The translations under genes were made by a program, and so were the position numbers. Below, one piece after another: positions 52,194 to 60,619 of a DNA stretch of 64,000 bases; position 1 is the stretch's first letter; every line of letters starts with the position of its first letter. Where the stretch lies: NCBI GenBank assembly GCA_964351395.1, contig CAYGOF010000004.1, positions 124,001 through 188,000 of the forward strand, read 5' to 3'. The notes beneath the pieces were generated by a model, which had not been told where the DNA came from, ran no database searches, and saw nothing but the letters and a program-made list of their open reading frames with translations. The DNA is from Imperialibacter sp964351395 (GTDB lineage Bacteria > Bacteroidota > Bacteroidia > Cytophagales > Cyclobacteriaceae).

Positions 52194-53241
52194 CGTCTGT
52201 CTTTAGCGATGTCAAATTTATAATTTTTTCTTCAAGTTCTCTGATCTTCTGGTTTAGTTCAGGAAGTCTTTTGAACAGCATGGCCGATTTCATGTATTGC
52301 AAATGATCAAATGCCGGGCTTCCAAAAAGAATTTTCCCCTCTTCCTTCACCGACTTATTTAGTCCAGACTGCGCAGCAATTTTCATTTTCGGACCTAATT
52401 GAATGTGTCCTGCTATACCAACTTGTCCGCCGATCATGCTATACTCACCGATTTTGGAAGAGCCTGATACTCCTGTTTGAGAAGCAATTACTGTGTGCTT
52501 CCCAATTTCTACATTATGTCCTATTTGGATCAGATTGTCAAGTTTTACCCCTTCTCTAATGACTGTGGAATCGAATGTGGCACAGTCAATAGTCGTATTA
52601 GCGCCTATGCTCACAAAGTCTTCCAACACCACGTTTCCCACTTGAGGGATAGTTTTGTAACTACCGTCTGCTTGAGGGGCAAATCCAAACCCATCGCTAC
52701 CAATGACCGCCCCTGAGTGAATTGTGCAGTGTTTCCCTATTTTTGTTCTTGAATAGATCTTTGCTCCAGCGTATATAATGGTATTATCTCCGATGGTTAC
52801 GTCGTCCCCTACATAGGCATTCGGGTAGATCTTTACATTGTCTCCCAATTTGACGTTCTGCCCAATGTAGGAAAAAGCGCCTCTGTAAACGTTGGCCCCT
52901 TCTTTGGCGCTTTCTGAAAAAAAGCTAGGTTGCTCCACACCAACTTTCTGAAAGCTCACAAGCTTGTGGTATTCTTCCAATAAAGCAGTAAAGCTCAAAT
53001 AAGGGTCGTCGACCAGGATAAGGCTAGCTTTTATGCTAGCTTTTGGGCTAAAGTCTTTCTTGACGATTACTGCAGAGGCAGTAGTTGTGTAAATGAAGGG
53101 CTCGTATTTTGGATTTGACAGAAAGGTAATCGCCCCTTCGCCTCCGTCCTCAATTTTGCCTACTCTGTTTACTTTTGCTTGACCGTTGCCTTTGAGCTCA
53201 CCACCTAAGATATGAGCGATTTGTGCCAGGGTAAATTCCAT
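52183..53241 (-). CDS. lpxD: UDP-3-O-(3-hydroxyacyl)glucosamine N-acyltransferase
   Basis: Third lipid A enzyme, adding the N-linked acyl chain. 352 residues: an N-terminal uridine-binding domain (1-100, ITFLSNPKYEPFIYTT), hexapeptide beta-helix (~105-310, with GSDGFGFAPQADG and the catalytic-type HNVEIGKH), and a C-terminal helix extension that ends LEEKIINLTSLKTDDEH. The first gene of the lpx operon, read from a TAtcTTTG box at 53268-53275. Confidence 0.96.
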   Translation of the reverse strand: MEFTLAQIAHILGGELKGNGQAKVNRVGKIEDGGEGAITFLSNPKYEPFIYTTTASAVIVKKDFSPKASIKASLILVDDPYLSFTALLEEYHKLVSFQKVGVEQPSFFSESAKEGANVYRGAFSYIGQNVKLGDNVKIYPNAYVGDDVTIGDNTIIYAGAKIYSRTKIGKHCTIHSGAVIGSDGFGFAPQADGSYKTIPQVGNVVLEDFVSIGANTTIDCATFDSTVIREGVKLDNLIQIGHNVEIGKHTVIASQTGVSGSSKIGEYSMIGGQVGIAGHIQLGPKMKIAAQSGLNKSVKEEGKILFGSPAFDHLQYMKSAMLFKRLPELNQKIRELEEKIINLTSLKTDDEH

Positions 53242-53264
53242 GCGAAAAGGGCCTCAATTTAATG

Positions 53265-54530
53265 TTACAAAGATATGATTTTGGGCCAGCATAGATAGTG
53301 TTTAGTGACGATTTTGCTCATGGCCTTGATATTGGGCAAATCTGAGGCAAAAGCCACATCCACTATTTCCCCCGTTTTTGTTAGAATATTGATTGTTTGC
53401 CCTTCTGCTATGTAAGCTTTGTTGCTAATGCTTCCCTTGCCGATGAAGTATTTTGCCTCCTGCTGACTGATTCCAAGTTGAGATTGAATTTTTGATGTCA
53501 AGTCTTCCACGATCGATTTCTCAATCTTCTTATTGGACATGGTGATTTGGAATAGCTTGCGTTGCAGAAGCATTGTTGCCAGCATGCTCAATACTTTGTC
53601 ATCGTAGGTGGTCCAGAATTTAACCGAGCCCCAAATATCGTAATCGTCAAGAGATGCAAATACGTCCAGTAAATCAGGATCCTCTTGAAGATCACTAAGA
53701 GAAATGTCTCGCTCCAGAAATAAACTGAATGCTGGAGTGGCTTTGATGGGTGTGCCTTGTTGTACTAAAAACTTGGCTCGTTTGATGAGCTGAATCATCA
53801 TCTTTTCAGCGGCCACTGATGTTTTGTGAAGGTATACTTGCCAATACATTAGCCTTCTTGCACTGAGAAAGTTCTCGATACTATAAATGCCTTTTTCTTC
53901 AACGACTAACCGGTCGTTTCTAATATCAAGCATTTTAATGATGCGATCGGCGCCAATGGTACCTTCAGAAACGCCAGTAAAGAAGCTGTCTCTCTTTAGG
54001 TAATCGAGCCGGTCGATATCAAGCTGGCTGGCCACCAGTTGATTGAAAAAAGTACGGTGGTACTTATTCTTAAAAATATCAAAAGCTAAGGCAAGTTTTC
54101 CGCTAAAGTATTCGTTTAGTTTACTGATCAGTAGCACTGATATGTGTTCATGGCTTATGCCATTCATCAGGCTAAATTCAAGGGTGTGAGAAAACGGACC
54201 ATGACCAATATCGTGCAGTAAAATGGCAATTAGAGCGCCTTCATATTCTTCGGGAGAAATATCATGGCCTTTGCTGCGTAAATTATCGAGCGTTACAGAC
54301 ATTAAGTGCATGGCACCCAACGCATGATGAAATCTGGTATGAAGAGCTCCCGGATACACAAAATCACTCAGTCCAAGTTGTTTGATTCGCCTTAACCGTT
54401 GAAAGTAAGGATGTTGTATAATATCGAAGATAAGATCACTGTGTATCGTGATAAAGCCGTATACTGGATCGTTAATGATTTTCTTTTTGTTCAAACTAGT
54501 TGTACTGAATTTTGGGTGTAAATTGATCAC
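53265..54530 (-). CDS. HD-domain phosphohydrolase (dGTPase/SAMHD1-like)
   Basis: 421 residues. The HD metal site is seen as RFHHALG and LLHDIGHGPFSH (His-Asp pair), with SQLDIDRLDYLKRDS downstream, the pattern of deoxynucleotide triphosphohydrolases and SAMHD1-like proteins. Substrate not determined. Homologues in Bacteroidota usually begin at MNKKKIINDPVYGF, which here would need a TTG start at 54494; the ATG at 54530 adds 12 residues. Its start lies only 24 bases from that of porX, divergently. Confidence 0.88.
   Translation of the reverse strand: MINLHPKFSTTSLNKKKIINDPVYGFITIHSDLIFDIIQHPYFQRLRRIKQLGLSDFVYPGALHTRFHHALGAMHLMSVTLDNLRSKGHDISPEEYEGALIAILLHDIGHGPFSHTLEFSLMNGISHEHISVLLISKLNEYFSGKLALAFDIFKNKYHRTFFNQLVASQLDIDRLDYLKRDSFFTGVSEGTIGADRIIKMLDIRNDRLVVEEKGIYSIENFLSARRLMYWQVYLHKTSVAAEKMMIQLIKRAKFLVQQGTPIKATPAFSLFLERDISLSDLQEDPDLLDVFASLDDYDIWGSVKFWTTYDDKVLSMLATMLLQRKLFQITMSNKKIEKSIVEDLTSKIQSQLGISQQEAKYFIGKGSISNKAYIAEGQTINILTKTGEIVDVAFASDLPNIKAMSKIVTKHYLCWPKIISL
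53268..53275 (-). promoter_or_regulatory. -7 box of the lpx operon promoter
   Basis: TATCTTTG on the minus strand, 26 bases before the lpxD start and overlapping the 3' end of the HD-domain gene. It is an exact TAnnTTTG match, but the expected -33 element 19-21 bases upstream is weak, so the call rests on the -7 box. Confidence 0.4.
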
Positions 54531-54554
54531 TCAGCTTCTTAAAGTAAAGCCACT

Positions 54555-56114
54555 ATGCAAAAATATTCCATTCTTTGGGCCGATGACGAAATAGATCTAC
54601 TTAAACCTCACATACTGTTTCTTGAAGCCAAGGGATATAAGGTTACACCTGTGATTAGTGGTGCTGATGCGCTAGATCAATGCGACCACAATGATTTCGA
54701 TATCGTTTTCCTTGACGAAAATATGCCGGGGATGACTGGTCTAGAGACCTTGAACTACATAAAATCGACTCACCCTAGTTTGCCGGTGGTGATGATCACC
54801 AAAAGTGAAGAAGAAGAAATTATGGAGGAGGCGATCGGTTCAAAAATCGCTGATTACCTGATCAAACCCCTCAATCCAAATCAAATACTTCTTTCGGTAA
54901 AGAAAATCCTGGACAATCGCAGGTTAGTAAGTGAACATACCAATCAGAGCTACCAACAGGATTTTAGAAATATTAGCATGGCCTTTAGCGAGGACATGGA
55001 TTTTGAAGAATGGGTAGAAGTGTATAAGAAGCTTGTCTATTGGGAGCTTGAAATAGAAAATACAGAAGATAAAAGCATGGCCGAGGTGCTCGAAATGCAG
55101 AAAGCTGAAGCCAGTAAAAACTTTACGCGGTTTATCACAGATTATTACAAGGACTGGCTGAACGATCCGCAATCCAAAAAGCCAATGCTTTCTCACCAGC
55201 TGATGAAGAAAAAGGTTTTTCCTCAACTCAAGGAGAATGATCCTTTGTTTTTTATTGTGATAGATAACCTCCGTTATGACCAGTGGGAAATACTTGAGCC
55301 TATTATTTCTCAGTATTTTAATGTGAAGGAAAAGGAAACGTATTTTTCCATTCTTCCAACCACAACGGCATATGCGAGAAATGCTATTTTCTCAGGTATG
55401 TTGCCAAGCGAAATGGAGAAAAACCACCCTGATTTATGGGTCGGTGAGGATAATGATGAGGGCAAAAATAATTTCGAAGAAGAGTTTCTGAAGCGCCAAA
55501 TTCAACGAAACAGGCTGAACATAAGGTCTTCCTACCACAAGGTTATCCATGTGAATCAGGGAAAGCAGCTGTTGGACAACTTCAACAACCTCCTGAATAA
55601 CGACTTGAACGTTATCGTGTACAATTTCGTGGACATGCTTTCTCATGCCCGCACCGACCTGGAAATGATACGAGAACTGGCGCCCGACGAAGCTGCCTAT
55701 CGTTCGATCACCAGGTCATGGTTTGAGCATTCACCACTTTTGGATGCACTTAAGAAGATTTCCGAGAAAAAGTGCCGTGTAATTATTACCACTGATCATG
55801 GTACTGTGAGAGTCAAGAGGCCATTTAAAATTGTGGGCGACAAAAACACAAACACCAACCTTCGTTACAAACAAGGTAAAAACCTCGGCTACGACGGTGA
55901 TGATGTATTTGTAGCACGTAAGCCTGAGGAGATTTTCTTGCCCAGGGTGAACGTTTCTACTTCCTATGTATTCGCAGTGGAGGACTACTTCTTCGCGTAT
56001 CCGAATAATTACAACTATTATGTCAATTTCTACAAAGACACTTTCCAGCATGGTGGGGTGTCACTCGAAGAAATGATCATACCCATCGTTTACCTGACAC
56101 CAAAAGGAGGCTGA
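54555..56114 (+). CDS. porX: PorX: response regulator with PglZ domain
   Basis: 519 residues: receiver domain (1-120) with the phosphoacceptor Asp54 in IVFLDENMPGMTG and Lys in LIKPLNP, a helical linker (about 125-220), and a C-terminal PglZ/alkaline-phosphatase-like domain (FFIVIDNLRYDQWE, TTTAYARNAIFSG, YNFVDMLSHARTD, TTDHGTVRV) that carries the metal-binding residues. PorX, with kinase PorY and sigma factor SigP, regulates the type IX secretion system, and its PglZ domain has phosphodiesterase activity on oligonucleotides or cyclic nucleotides. PorY is not in this window. tsaE starts one base after the stop. Confidence 0.95.
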   Translation: MQKYSILWADDEIDLLKPHILFLEAKGYKVTPVISGADALDQCDHNDFDIVFLDENMPGMTGLETLNYIKSTHPSLPVVMITKSEEEEIMEEAIGSKIADYLIKPLNPNQILLSVKKILDNRRLVSEHTNQSYQQDFRNISMAFSEDMDFEEWVEVYKKLVYWELEIENTEDKSMAEVLEMQKAEASKNFTRFITDYYKDWLNDPQSKKPMLSHQLMKKKVFPQLKENDPLFFIVIDNLRYDQWEILEPIISQYFNVKEKETYFSILPTTTAYARNAIFSGMLPSEMEKNHPDLWVGEDNDEGKNNFEEEFLKRQIQRNRLNIRSSYHKVIHVNQGKQLLDNFNNLLNNDLNVIVYNFVDMLSHARTDLEMIRELAPDEAAYRSITRSWFEHSPLLDALKKISEKKCRVIITTDHGTVRVKRPFKIVGDKNTNTNLRYKQGKNLGYDGDDVFVARKPEEIFLPRVNVSTSYVFAVEDYFFAYPNNYNYYVNFYKDTFQHGGVSLEEMIIPIVYLTPKGG

Positions 56115-56115
56115 G

Positions 56116-56544
56116 TTGAAAGCTACGCTGGTATGTGATGAACTATTAGAGCTTCCCGGAATTGCGGAAAAGCTGATCGAATTCGCAGGAGATCATAAGG
56201 TTTGGCTTTTCGAAGGGGAAATGGGCGCAGGGAAAACTACCTTGATCAAGGCAGTTTGTGAAAAAATGGCGGTGGAGGATATGGTAAGTAGCCCTACCTT
56301 TTCTATCGTTAATGAGTACGAAACAGCTCAGGGCGATTCAATTTATCATTTCGATTTTTATCGAATCAAGTCTGAATCTGAGGCCGCTGATATTGGTGTG
56401 GATGAGTATTTTCATTCTGACAATTACTGCTTTATTGAATGGCCATCGAAAATTCCATCGTTACTGCCCGACAAATACCTCAAAATTAACCTTATCTTAG
56501 TGTCAGCAAACCAAAGGAAGATTTCGCTTCAGACATATGGCTGA
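56116..56544 (+). CDS. tsaE: tRNA threonylcarbamoyladenosine biosynthesis ATPase TsaE
   Basis: 142 residues of the TsaE (YjeE) P-loop family, the ATPase partner of TsaB-TsaD in t6A37 modification of tRNAs. Walker A is GEMGAGKTT (34-42), followed by SSPTFSIVNEY (switch-like region) and HFDFYRI, FIEWPSKI. It has a TTG start at 56116, one base after the porX stop; there is no ATG at the conserved N terminus. Overlaps ald by eight bases. Confidence 0.94.
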   Translation: MKATLVCDELLELPGIAEKLIEFAGDHKVWLFEGEMGAGKTTLIKAVCEKMAVEDMVSSPTFSIVNEYETAQGDSIYHFDFYRIKSESEAADIGVDEYFHSDNYCFIEWPSKIPSLLPDKYLKINLILVSANQRKISLQTYG

Positions 56545-57763
56545 CAGGTATCGTAAGAGTGTGGAAGAACTGGCAAAAGAACAATCCCTATATCCACAGG
56601 AGTCACTTTTAAAAGTTCGTGAAGGTGATAAATCTCTTTTTATTGGGATTCCCCGCGAACGATCACTTCAAGAAAATCGGGTCGCACTTAAGCCATCCTC
56701 AGTTGCGGTACTTTCTGCCGGTGGTCATGAAGTATGGGTCGAAACGGGCGCTGGGAAGGCAGCCAAGTTCCTTGATAAAGACTACAGTGAGGCTGGCGCC
56801 AAAATAGTGTATTCAGCAAAGGAGGTCTATTCCGCTGATATTATTTTAAAAGTAGAGCCGCCAATTTCGGAGGAAATTAGTTACATGAAAAGCGGTCAAG
56901 CTCTTTTCTCGGCCATTCAAACAGGTCGGCAGTCGGCCCATTTTATCAATGCATTAAATGAAAAGAAGGTGACTGCCCTTGCTTATGAACTCATAGAGGA
57001 CAAAGTCGGTGGTCTGCCTATCGTTAGGTCAATGAGTGAGATTGCAGGAAGCACCGTTATGCTTATAGCAGCAGAATATCTCAGTAATGTAAACGGCGGG
57101 CAGGGAGTAATAGTGGGAGGCATTACAGGTGTTCCGCCTACTCAGGTGGTGATTCTCGGTTCCGGAACCGTAGCAGAGCATGCTGCGCGGGCAGCGCTTG
57201 GCCTAGGTGCTGATATACAGATTTTCGATAACCATATCTACAAACTTCGGCGTATTAAGCATGCGCTTGGTCAGCAAGTATATACGTCTACACTTGACCA
57301 TTCTACACTACTTTCAGCACTTAAGAATGCCGATGTGGTGATAGGTGCCATGCGGGTCGAGAAAGGCAGAAGCCAATGTGTGGTGACTGAAGAGATGGTT
57401 ATGGAAATGAAGCAGGACTCTATTATAATAGATGTTACAATTGATCAGGGCGGCTGTGTTGAAACTGCTGAAATAACCACCCATAATGATCCGGTTTTCA
57501 GGAAGCACGGGGTCATTCACTATTGTGTGCCCAATATTCCTTCAAGAGTTGCTCGTACAGCCTCAACTGCACTAAGCAATATTTTCACGCCTGTGTTGAT
57601 GCAGATTGCTGACGTAGGAGGGGTAGGGGATATGATTTTTGCTCATAAATGGTTTATGAAGGGCGTCTATACATTCAAAGGAAGCCTGACAAACCCTCAC
57701 CTTGCCCGCAAGTTCAATCTCAAATACAAAGACCTCAATCTGCTTATGGCCGCTCGGTTTTAA
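56537..57763 (+). CDS. ald: Alanine dehydrogenase
   Basis: 408-residue NAD-dependent enzyme converting alanine to pyruvate and ammonia. N-terminal block IGIPRERSLQENRVALKP (about 37-54) with the substrate Arg/Lys, NAD-binding VVILGSGTVAEHAARAALGLGADI (Rossmann Gly-x-Gly-x-x-x-(A/G)), and VTIDQGGCVETA, near the catalytic His/Asp set. The N-terminal ~35 residues are an extension typical of Bacteroidota. Probably translationally coupled to tsaE by the overlap, though metabolically unrelated. Confidence 0.94.
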   Translation: MADRYRKSVEELAKEQSLYPQESLLKVREGDKSLFIGIPRERSLQENRVALKPSSVAVLSAGGHEVWVETGAGKAAKFLDKDYSEAGAKIVYSAKEVYSADIILKVEPPISEEISYMKSGQALFSAIQTGRQSAHFINALNEKKVTALAYELIEDKVGGLPIVRSMSEIAGSTVMLIAAEYLSNVNGGQGVIVGGITGVPPTQVVILGSGTVAEHAARAALGLGADIQIFDNHIYKLRRIKHALGQQVYTSTLDHSTLLSALKNADVVIGAMRVEKGRSQCVVTEEMVMEMKQDSIIIDVTIDQGGCVETAEITTHNDPVFRKHGVIHYCVPNIPSRVARTASTALSNIFTPVLMQIADVGGVGDMIFAHKWFMKGVYTFKGSLTNPHLARKFNLKYKDLNLLMAARF

Positions 57764-57786
57764 GCTTAAAGCCATCGTTCTGCAGA

Positions 57787-58341
57787 TCATCCAGCCTGCT
57801 CGTAAGCATCCCTCAGCCAGCCAATTATTTCAGGCGAAATGTCTTCTAATGCTCCAATTTTGATGCGATGAGAGCACATGGAATTAGCAGTTTCAATTTT
57901 CTCCAACACGCCACTACTTGCCGTTGCTTTTAGGTTGATTCCAATTTCAAATCGGGTTTTTGTGGCTGGGGTAAGCATGGCAAACTGTTTTTTTCTTCTG
58001 AGGCTAACGTAGGCTTTTTTAGGAGCTATTTCCACCTCATTGCCGAATTTCTTGATTTCACTAATCAGCTGATCATATATCGGTTTAAGTACTTCTTTGC
58101 CTTTATATTGGTCAATAACCAAATCGTCAATGTTGCTGGCAGAACCTGCGTCAGACCCTCTGGCCTTGTGCGCTATCAGGTTGGCATAGCCATGCGTTAA
58201 ACCATGGTTTTCCTTCAAAAAATTGATTATTTCTCCATGCTTTTCAAGGCTACTTTTTTTAACGATACTGACCCACTCAGTCAATGACTTGCCAGAGTTC
58301 TTTTCCAGGTTATCAATCATACTTTTTCCAGCATCTTCCAT
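57787..58341 (-). CDS. DUF4287 / DUF5655 domain protein
   Basis: 184 residues from MEDAGKSM. N-terminal DUF4287 block (MIDNLEKNSGKSLTEWVSIVKKS...KHGEIINFLKENHGLTHGYANLIAHKA, ~5-75) and C-terminal DUF5655 block (VLKPIYDQLISEIKKFG, APKKAYVSLRRKKQFAML, SHRIKI, about 95-184). Both are common, uncharacterised domains found together in soil and aquatic bacteria. The longer start at 58398 adds 19 hydrophobic residues unlike the family. Convergent with ald, 23 bases apart. Confidence 0.88.
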   Translation of the reverse strand: MEDAGKSMIDNLEKNSGKSLTEWVSIVKKSSLEKHGEIINFLKENHGLTHGYANLIAHKARGSDAGSASNIDDLVIDQYKGKEVLKPIYDQLISEIKKFGNEVEIAPKKAYVSLRRKKQFAMLTPATKTRFEIGINLKATASSGVLEKIETANSMCSHRIKIGALEDISPEIIGWLRDAYEQAG

Positions 58342-58596
58342 TTGAAAAGCATATTTGTTGAGTATTAAATATAACCATTCTGTGAGAAGGAAAGTCAACT
58401 AAATGTGAACCAATTTGAACAAAAAATCCCCTAAGCCCACCATTTTTCTATCTGTCACAAGGAAACAGTAATGCTGACGAGGTGGGAAAGTCACCGGAAG
58501 TGGCTGAAGTTTGCCGTTGATAAATCATTAATTGTCATTCATCAATTATTGCTGCCCTTGAAGTTTTCTGAATAACAGAATTCCGTACCTTAAATC
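58342..58596. other. Intergenic region with small hairpins
   Basis: No gene recognised. Dyads: CTGT...ACAG (58452-58468), GGTG...CACC (58481-58495) and TTCTG-AATAA-CAGAA (58566-58580). The first two lie 12 bases apart, and could form a small structured RNA. I do not recognise it as a known riboswitch. Confidence 0.3.
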
Positions 58597-58647
58597 ATGA
58601 GAATTAAACGATGGGTGCTAAAACTTTGTAAGCACTCTGTCGTTTAA
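58597..58647 (+). other. 16-codon ORF folded into one hairpin
   Basis: ATG at 58597 opens a 16-residue basic frame, MRIKRWVLKLCKHSVV, ending TAA at 58645-58647. The DNA from 58604 to 58647 forms an inverted repeat: TTAAACGA pairs with TCGTTTAA, then GTGCT with AGCAC, with G-U pairs and one bulge between and an 11-base loop. The outer arm ends exactly on the stop codon. It lies 22 bases before the start of the small secreted protein gene, so it could be a leader peptide/attenuator or a small RNA. No T run follows, so it is not a standard terminator. Confidence 0.4.
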
Positions 58648-58669
58648 AAGCAATATCAAAAGCTTCAAG

Positions 58670-58993
58670 TTGTACAGACTGTTCCTCACCGTTTCTCTTT
58701 GTTTTCTAGGGCTACTTTCAAGCAGCGCCTGGTCTGTCAACGATTATCAAGCCGCGAACGCTGAAACAAAAAATCAGATAAAGAGCGTCGTTCATCACTC
58801 TTTGGTTTGGCAGAACTTACTAGCTGAGGAAGAGTTTGAAGACGATTCAAAATCTAAGCATCAAACAACGAATCAAAACCAGTTTGATGCGAGCATTCCG
58901 GTAAATAACAAGGGTGTTTCTCTAAAAGAAGAACGAGAATTACCCCCATCAAATGCTTTAAAGGTTTTTTCCCTCTATCATCAGTTTTTCTAA
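58670..58993 (+). CDS. Small exported protein
   Basis: 107 residues with a strong signal peptide (YRLFLTVSLCFLGLLSSSAWS) and a polar, Asn/Gln/Ser-rich mature part with EEEFEDDSKSK and a hydrophobic end (LKVFSLYHQFF). No ATG exists in frame after the stop at 58619; a TTG at 58670 is the likely start, ATC 58655 a weaker alternative. No family recognised. Located between the hairpin mini-ORF and a second membrane-anchored small protein. Confidence 0.5.
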   Translation: MYRLFLTVSLCFLGLLSSSAWSVNDYQAANAETKNQIKSVVHHSLVWQNLLAEEEFEDDSKSKHQTTNQNQFDASIPVNNKGVSLKEERELPPSNALKVFSLYHQFF

Positions 58994-59094
58994 GACTCCA
59001 ACTTTTTCTTCGATGAGTTAACCTGATGCCAAATTATGGCTCAAGGTTAGTCTATGCTATTACCTCCAATCATTCACAGAAAAAGATATAAAAA

Positions 59095-59583
59095 ATGAAG
59101 ACTATAGAAATATTGGCCGCATTGGTCGTTGTGCTTCCTATTGCACTTTTGTACATAAAGAAAAGACTTATTGCCAGGAGAAATCCACCAGAGTATTTGA
59201 AAAAGATAAGCGCAGAAAACCAGATGGATATAACCGATTACGAGGACCTTCCAGGTAAGTTCCTGGTAATTGACAGGCTTCACAGAAAACTGCTTTTCAG
59301 TAGGTATGCAAGTAGCAAGGTTCAATCATTGCTTATTGATTTAAGCCATATTCTTAGTTGCCGTATGGAAAAAGTGGTGACGATGACTGCAGGACATGCC
59401 CATATCGAAAAGATTGGACTTGTTTTTAAACATAAGTTTCATCAGGGAGGAGAAGATATACATATAACGCTCTACGATAGCCATACGGACGGGATGGATG
59501 AAGCATTTCAATATTATGAGATGGCAAAAGGCTGGGCTCAGAGAGTAGAAGAAAGTCTCGACAAGCAAGTGCAAGTCAATTGA
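59095..59583 (+). CDS. Membrane-anchored small protein of unknown function
   Basis: 162 residues: one N-terminal membrane helix (IEILAALVVVLPIALLYI) and a soluble cytoplasm- or periplasm-facing domain with LPGKFLVIDRLHRKLLFSRYASSKVQSLLIDLSHI and a final helical segment. The pattern looks like a small alpha/beta domain but I know no match. The ATG is preceded by AAAAAGATATAAAAA. Followed 14 bases after the stop by a strong terminator, so it is the end of a transcript. Confidence 0.6.
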   Translation: MKTIEILAALVVVLPIALLYIKKRLIARRNPPEYLKKISAENQMDITDYEDLPGKFLVIDRLHRKLLFSRYASSKVQSLLIDLSHILSCRMEKVVTMTAGHAHIEKIGLVFKHKFHQGGEDIHITLYDSHTDGMDEAFQYYEMAKGWAQRVEESLDKQVQVN

Positions 59584-59597
59584 GTGATAGTTTCAGG

Positions 59598-59633
59598 TAC
59601 ACCCTTTTGGATATTCCGGGAGGGTGTATTTTT
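59598..59633 (+). terminator. Rho-independent terminator
   Basis: Fourteen-pair stem from TACACCC/GGGTGTA outward with three T-G pairs inside, loop TAT (59612-59614), followed by five T residues. Ends the transcript of the 59095 gene. Confidence 0.88.
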
Positions 59634-59711
59634 AACAGACTTGTTTTTAAGGCATGTACTTCACTAAGCGGTTGTTGAGTAAGTTAACGTCTCAATTCCT
59701 ATCTTTACCTG

Positions 59712-59873
59712 ATGAAGTTTTTTGGTCGGCGGGCTTCAAGCCTATTTGCTCTATTGTTGATTTTGCTAACATCCTTAATTTTTGATGGATGTAAGGCGAA
59801 GCAGTTTCAGAACCGGAAACCTCGGATGATAAAAAAAGGAAAACCCATCCCTTGTCCTTTGAAAGATTGTTAA
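59712..59873 (+). CDS. Tiny lipoprotein (53 residues)
   Basis: ATG at 59712 opens a 53-codon frame, MKFFGRRASSLFALLLILL..., with a lipobox-like Cys27 (LIFDGC) and a basic tail ending PCPLKDC. The Asp at -2 is unusual, so signal peptidase II cleavage is uncertain. Preceded by TTG at 59672 and TAtcTTTA at 59700-59707 (spacing about 25), a possible promoter. It ends 18 bases before cmk, so the two are probably co-transcribed. It is too short for many gene finders. Confidence 0.6.
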   Translation: MKFFGRRASSLFALLLILLTSLIFDGCKAKQFQNRKPRMIKKGKPIPCPLKDC

Positions 59874-59891
59874 CCTCCTTACCTAAAACGG

Positions 59892-60593
59892 ATGCAGAAA
59901 ATAGTCATAGCAATAGATGGTTATTCTGGTTGCGGTAAAAGCACCACTGCCCGAGCTGTGGCAGGACTTCTTGGTTATATATATATCGATACTGGTGCCA
60001 TGTATCGGGCGGTTACCCTGTACTTTATTGAACATCATGTTGCCCTAACCGATCCTAAGGCCATAGAAAAATCATTAAAACAAATTGATATAACATTCAA
60101 TTATAACCCTGTAAGTAAAGTGAACGAAGTATACCTCAACGGGTTGAATGTGGAAGGTAGCATTCGCGAAATGGAGGTTTCGCAGCGGGTAAGCGAGGTA
60201 AGTGCCTTGAAAGAAGTAAGAATGGCCATGGTAGCCCAGCAACGAAAAATGGGTAAGAACAGGGGGGTCGTGATGGATGGAAGAGATATTGGAACAGTAG
60301 TGTTCCCGGAGGCTGACTTAAAAATATTCATGGTGGCCGATCTTTATGTACGGGCTGAAAGACGTCAAAAAGAGCTTTTAGACAAAGGAAAGATGGTTGA
60401 GCTTGAAGAAGTAATAGAGAACCTTCGATCCAGAGACGAAATAGATACGACCAGAAAGGAGAGTCCGCTAAAGAAGGCGATAAATGCTATTGAAATTGAC
60501 ACCACACATATTACCTTTGAGGAACAAATAGAACTCATTACCAACCTGGCCACTAGTGAATTGATTTCTGGAGTCGCTCAAAAAAAGCCTTAG
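59892..60593 (+). CDS. cmk: Cytidylate kinase
   Basis: 233 residues, phosphorylates CMP and dCMP. Walker A GYSGCGKSTTARAVA (10-24), IDTGAMYRAVT (substrate-binding Asp-Thr-Gly-Ala-Met-Tyr-Arg), MDGRDIGTVVFPEA and RRQKELLDKG. The C-terminal ~15 residues beyond the family core (LISGVAQKKP) are variable. Close to ispH, a pairing seen in several phyla, where cmk and ispH can even be fused. Confidence 0.95.
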   Translation: MQKIVIAIDGYSGCGKSTTARAVAGLLGYIYIDTGAMYRAVTLYFIEHHVALTDPKAIEKSLKQIDITFNYNPVSKVNEVYLNGLNVEGSIREMEVSQRVSEVSALKEVRMAMVAQQRKMGKNRGVVMDGRDIGTVVFPEADLKIFMVADLYVRAERRQKELLDKGKMVELEEVIENLRSRDEIDTTRKESPLKKAINAIEIDTTHITFEEQIELITNLATSELISGVAQKKP

Positions 60594-60619
60594 GGCAAAA
60601 GTCTGGGCTTGAATACAAA

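Noticed and set aside
58452..58495. Possible cobalamin riboswitch or RNase P fragment because of GGGAAAGTCACC
   Set aside because: The conserved cores of those RNAs are absent; only short stems are seen.
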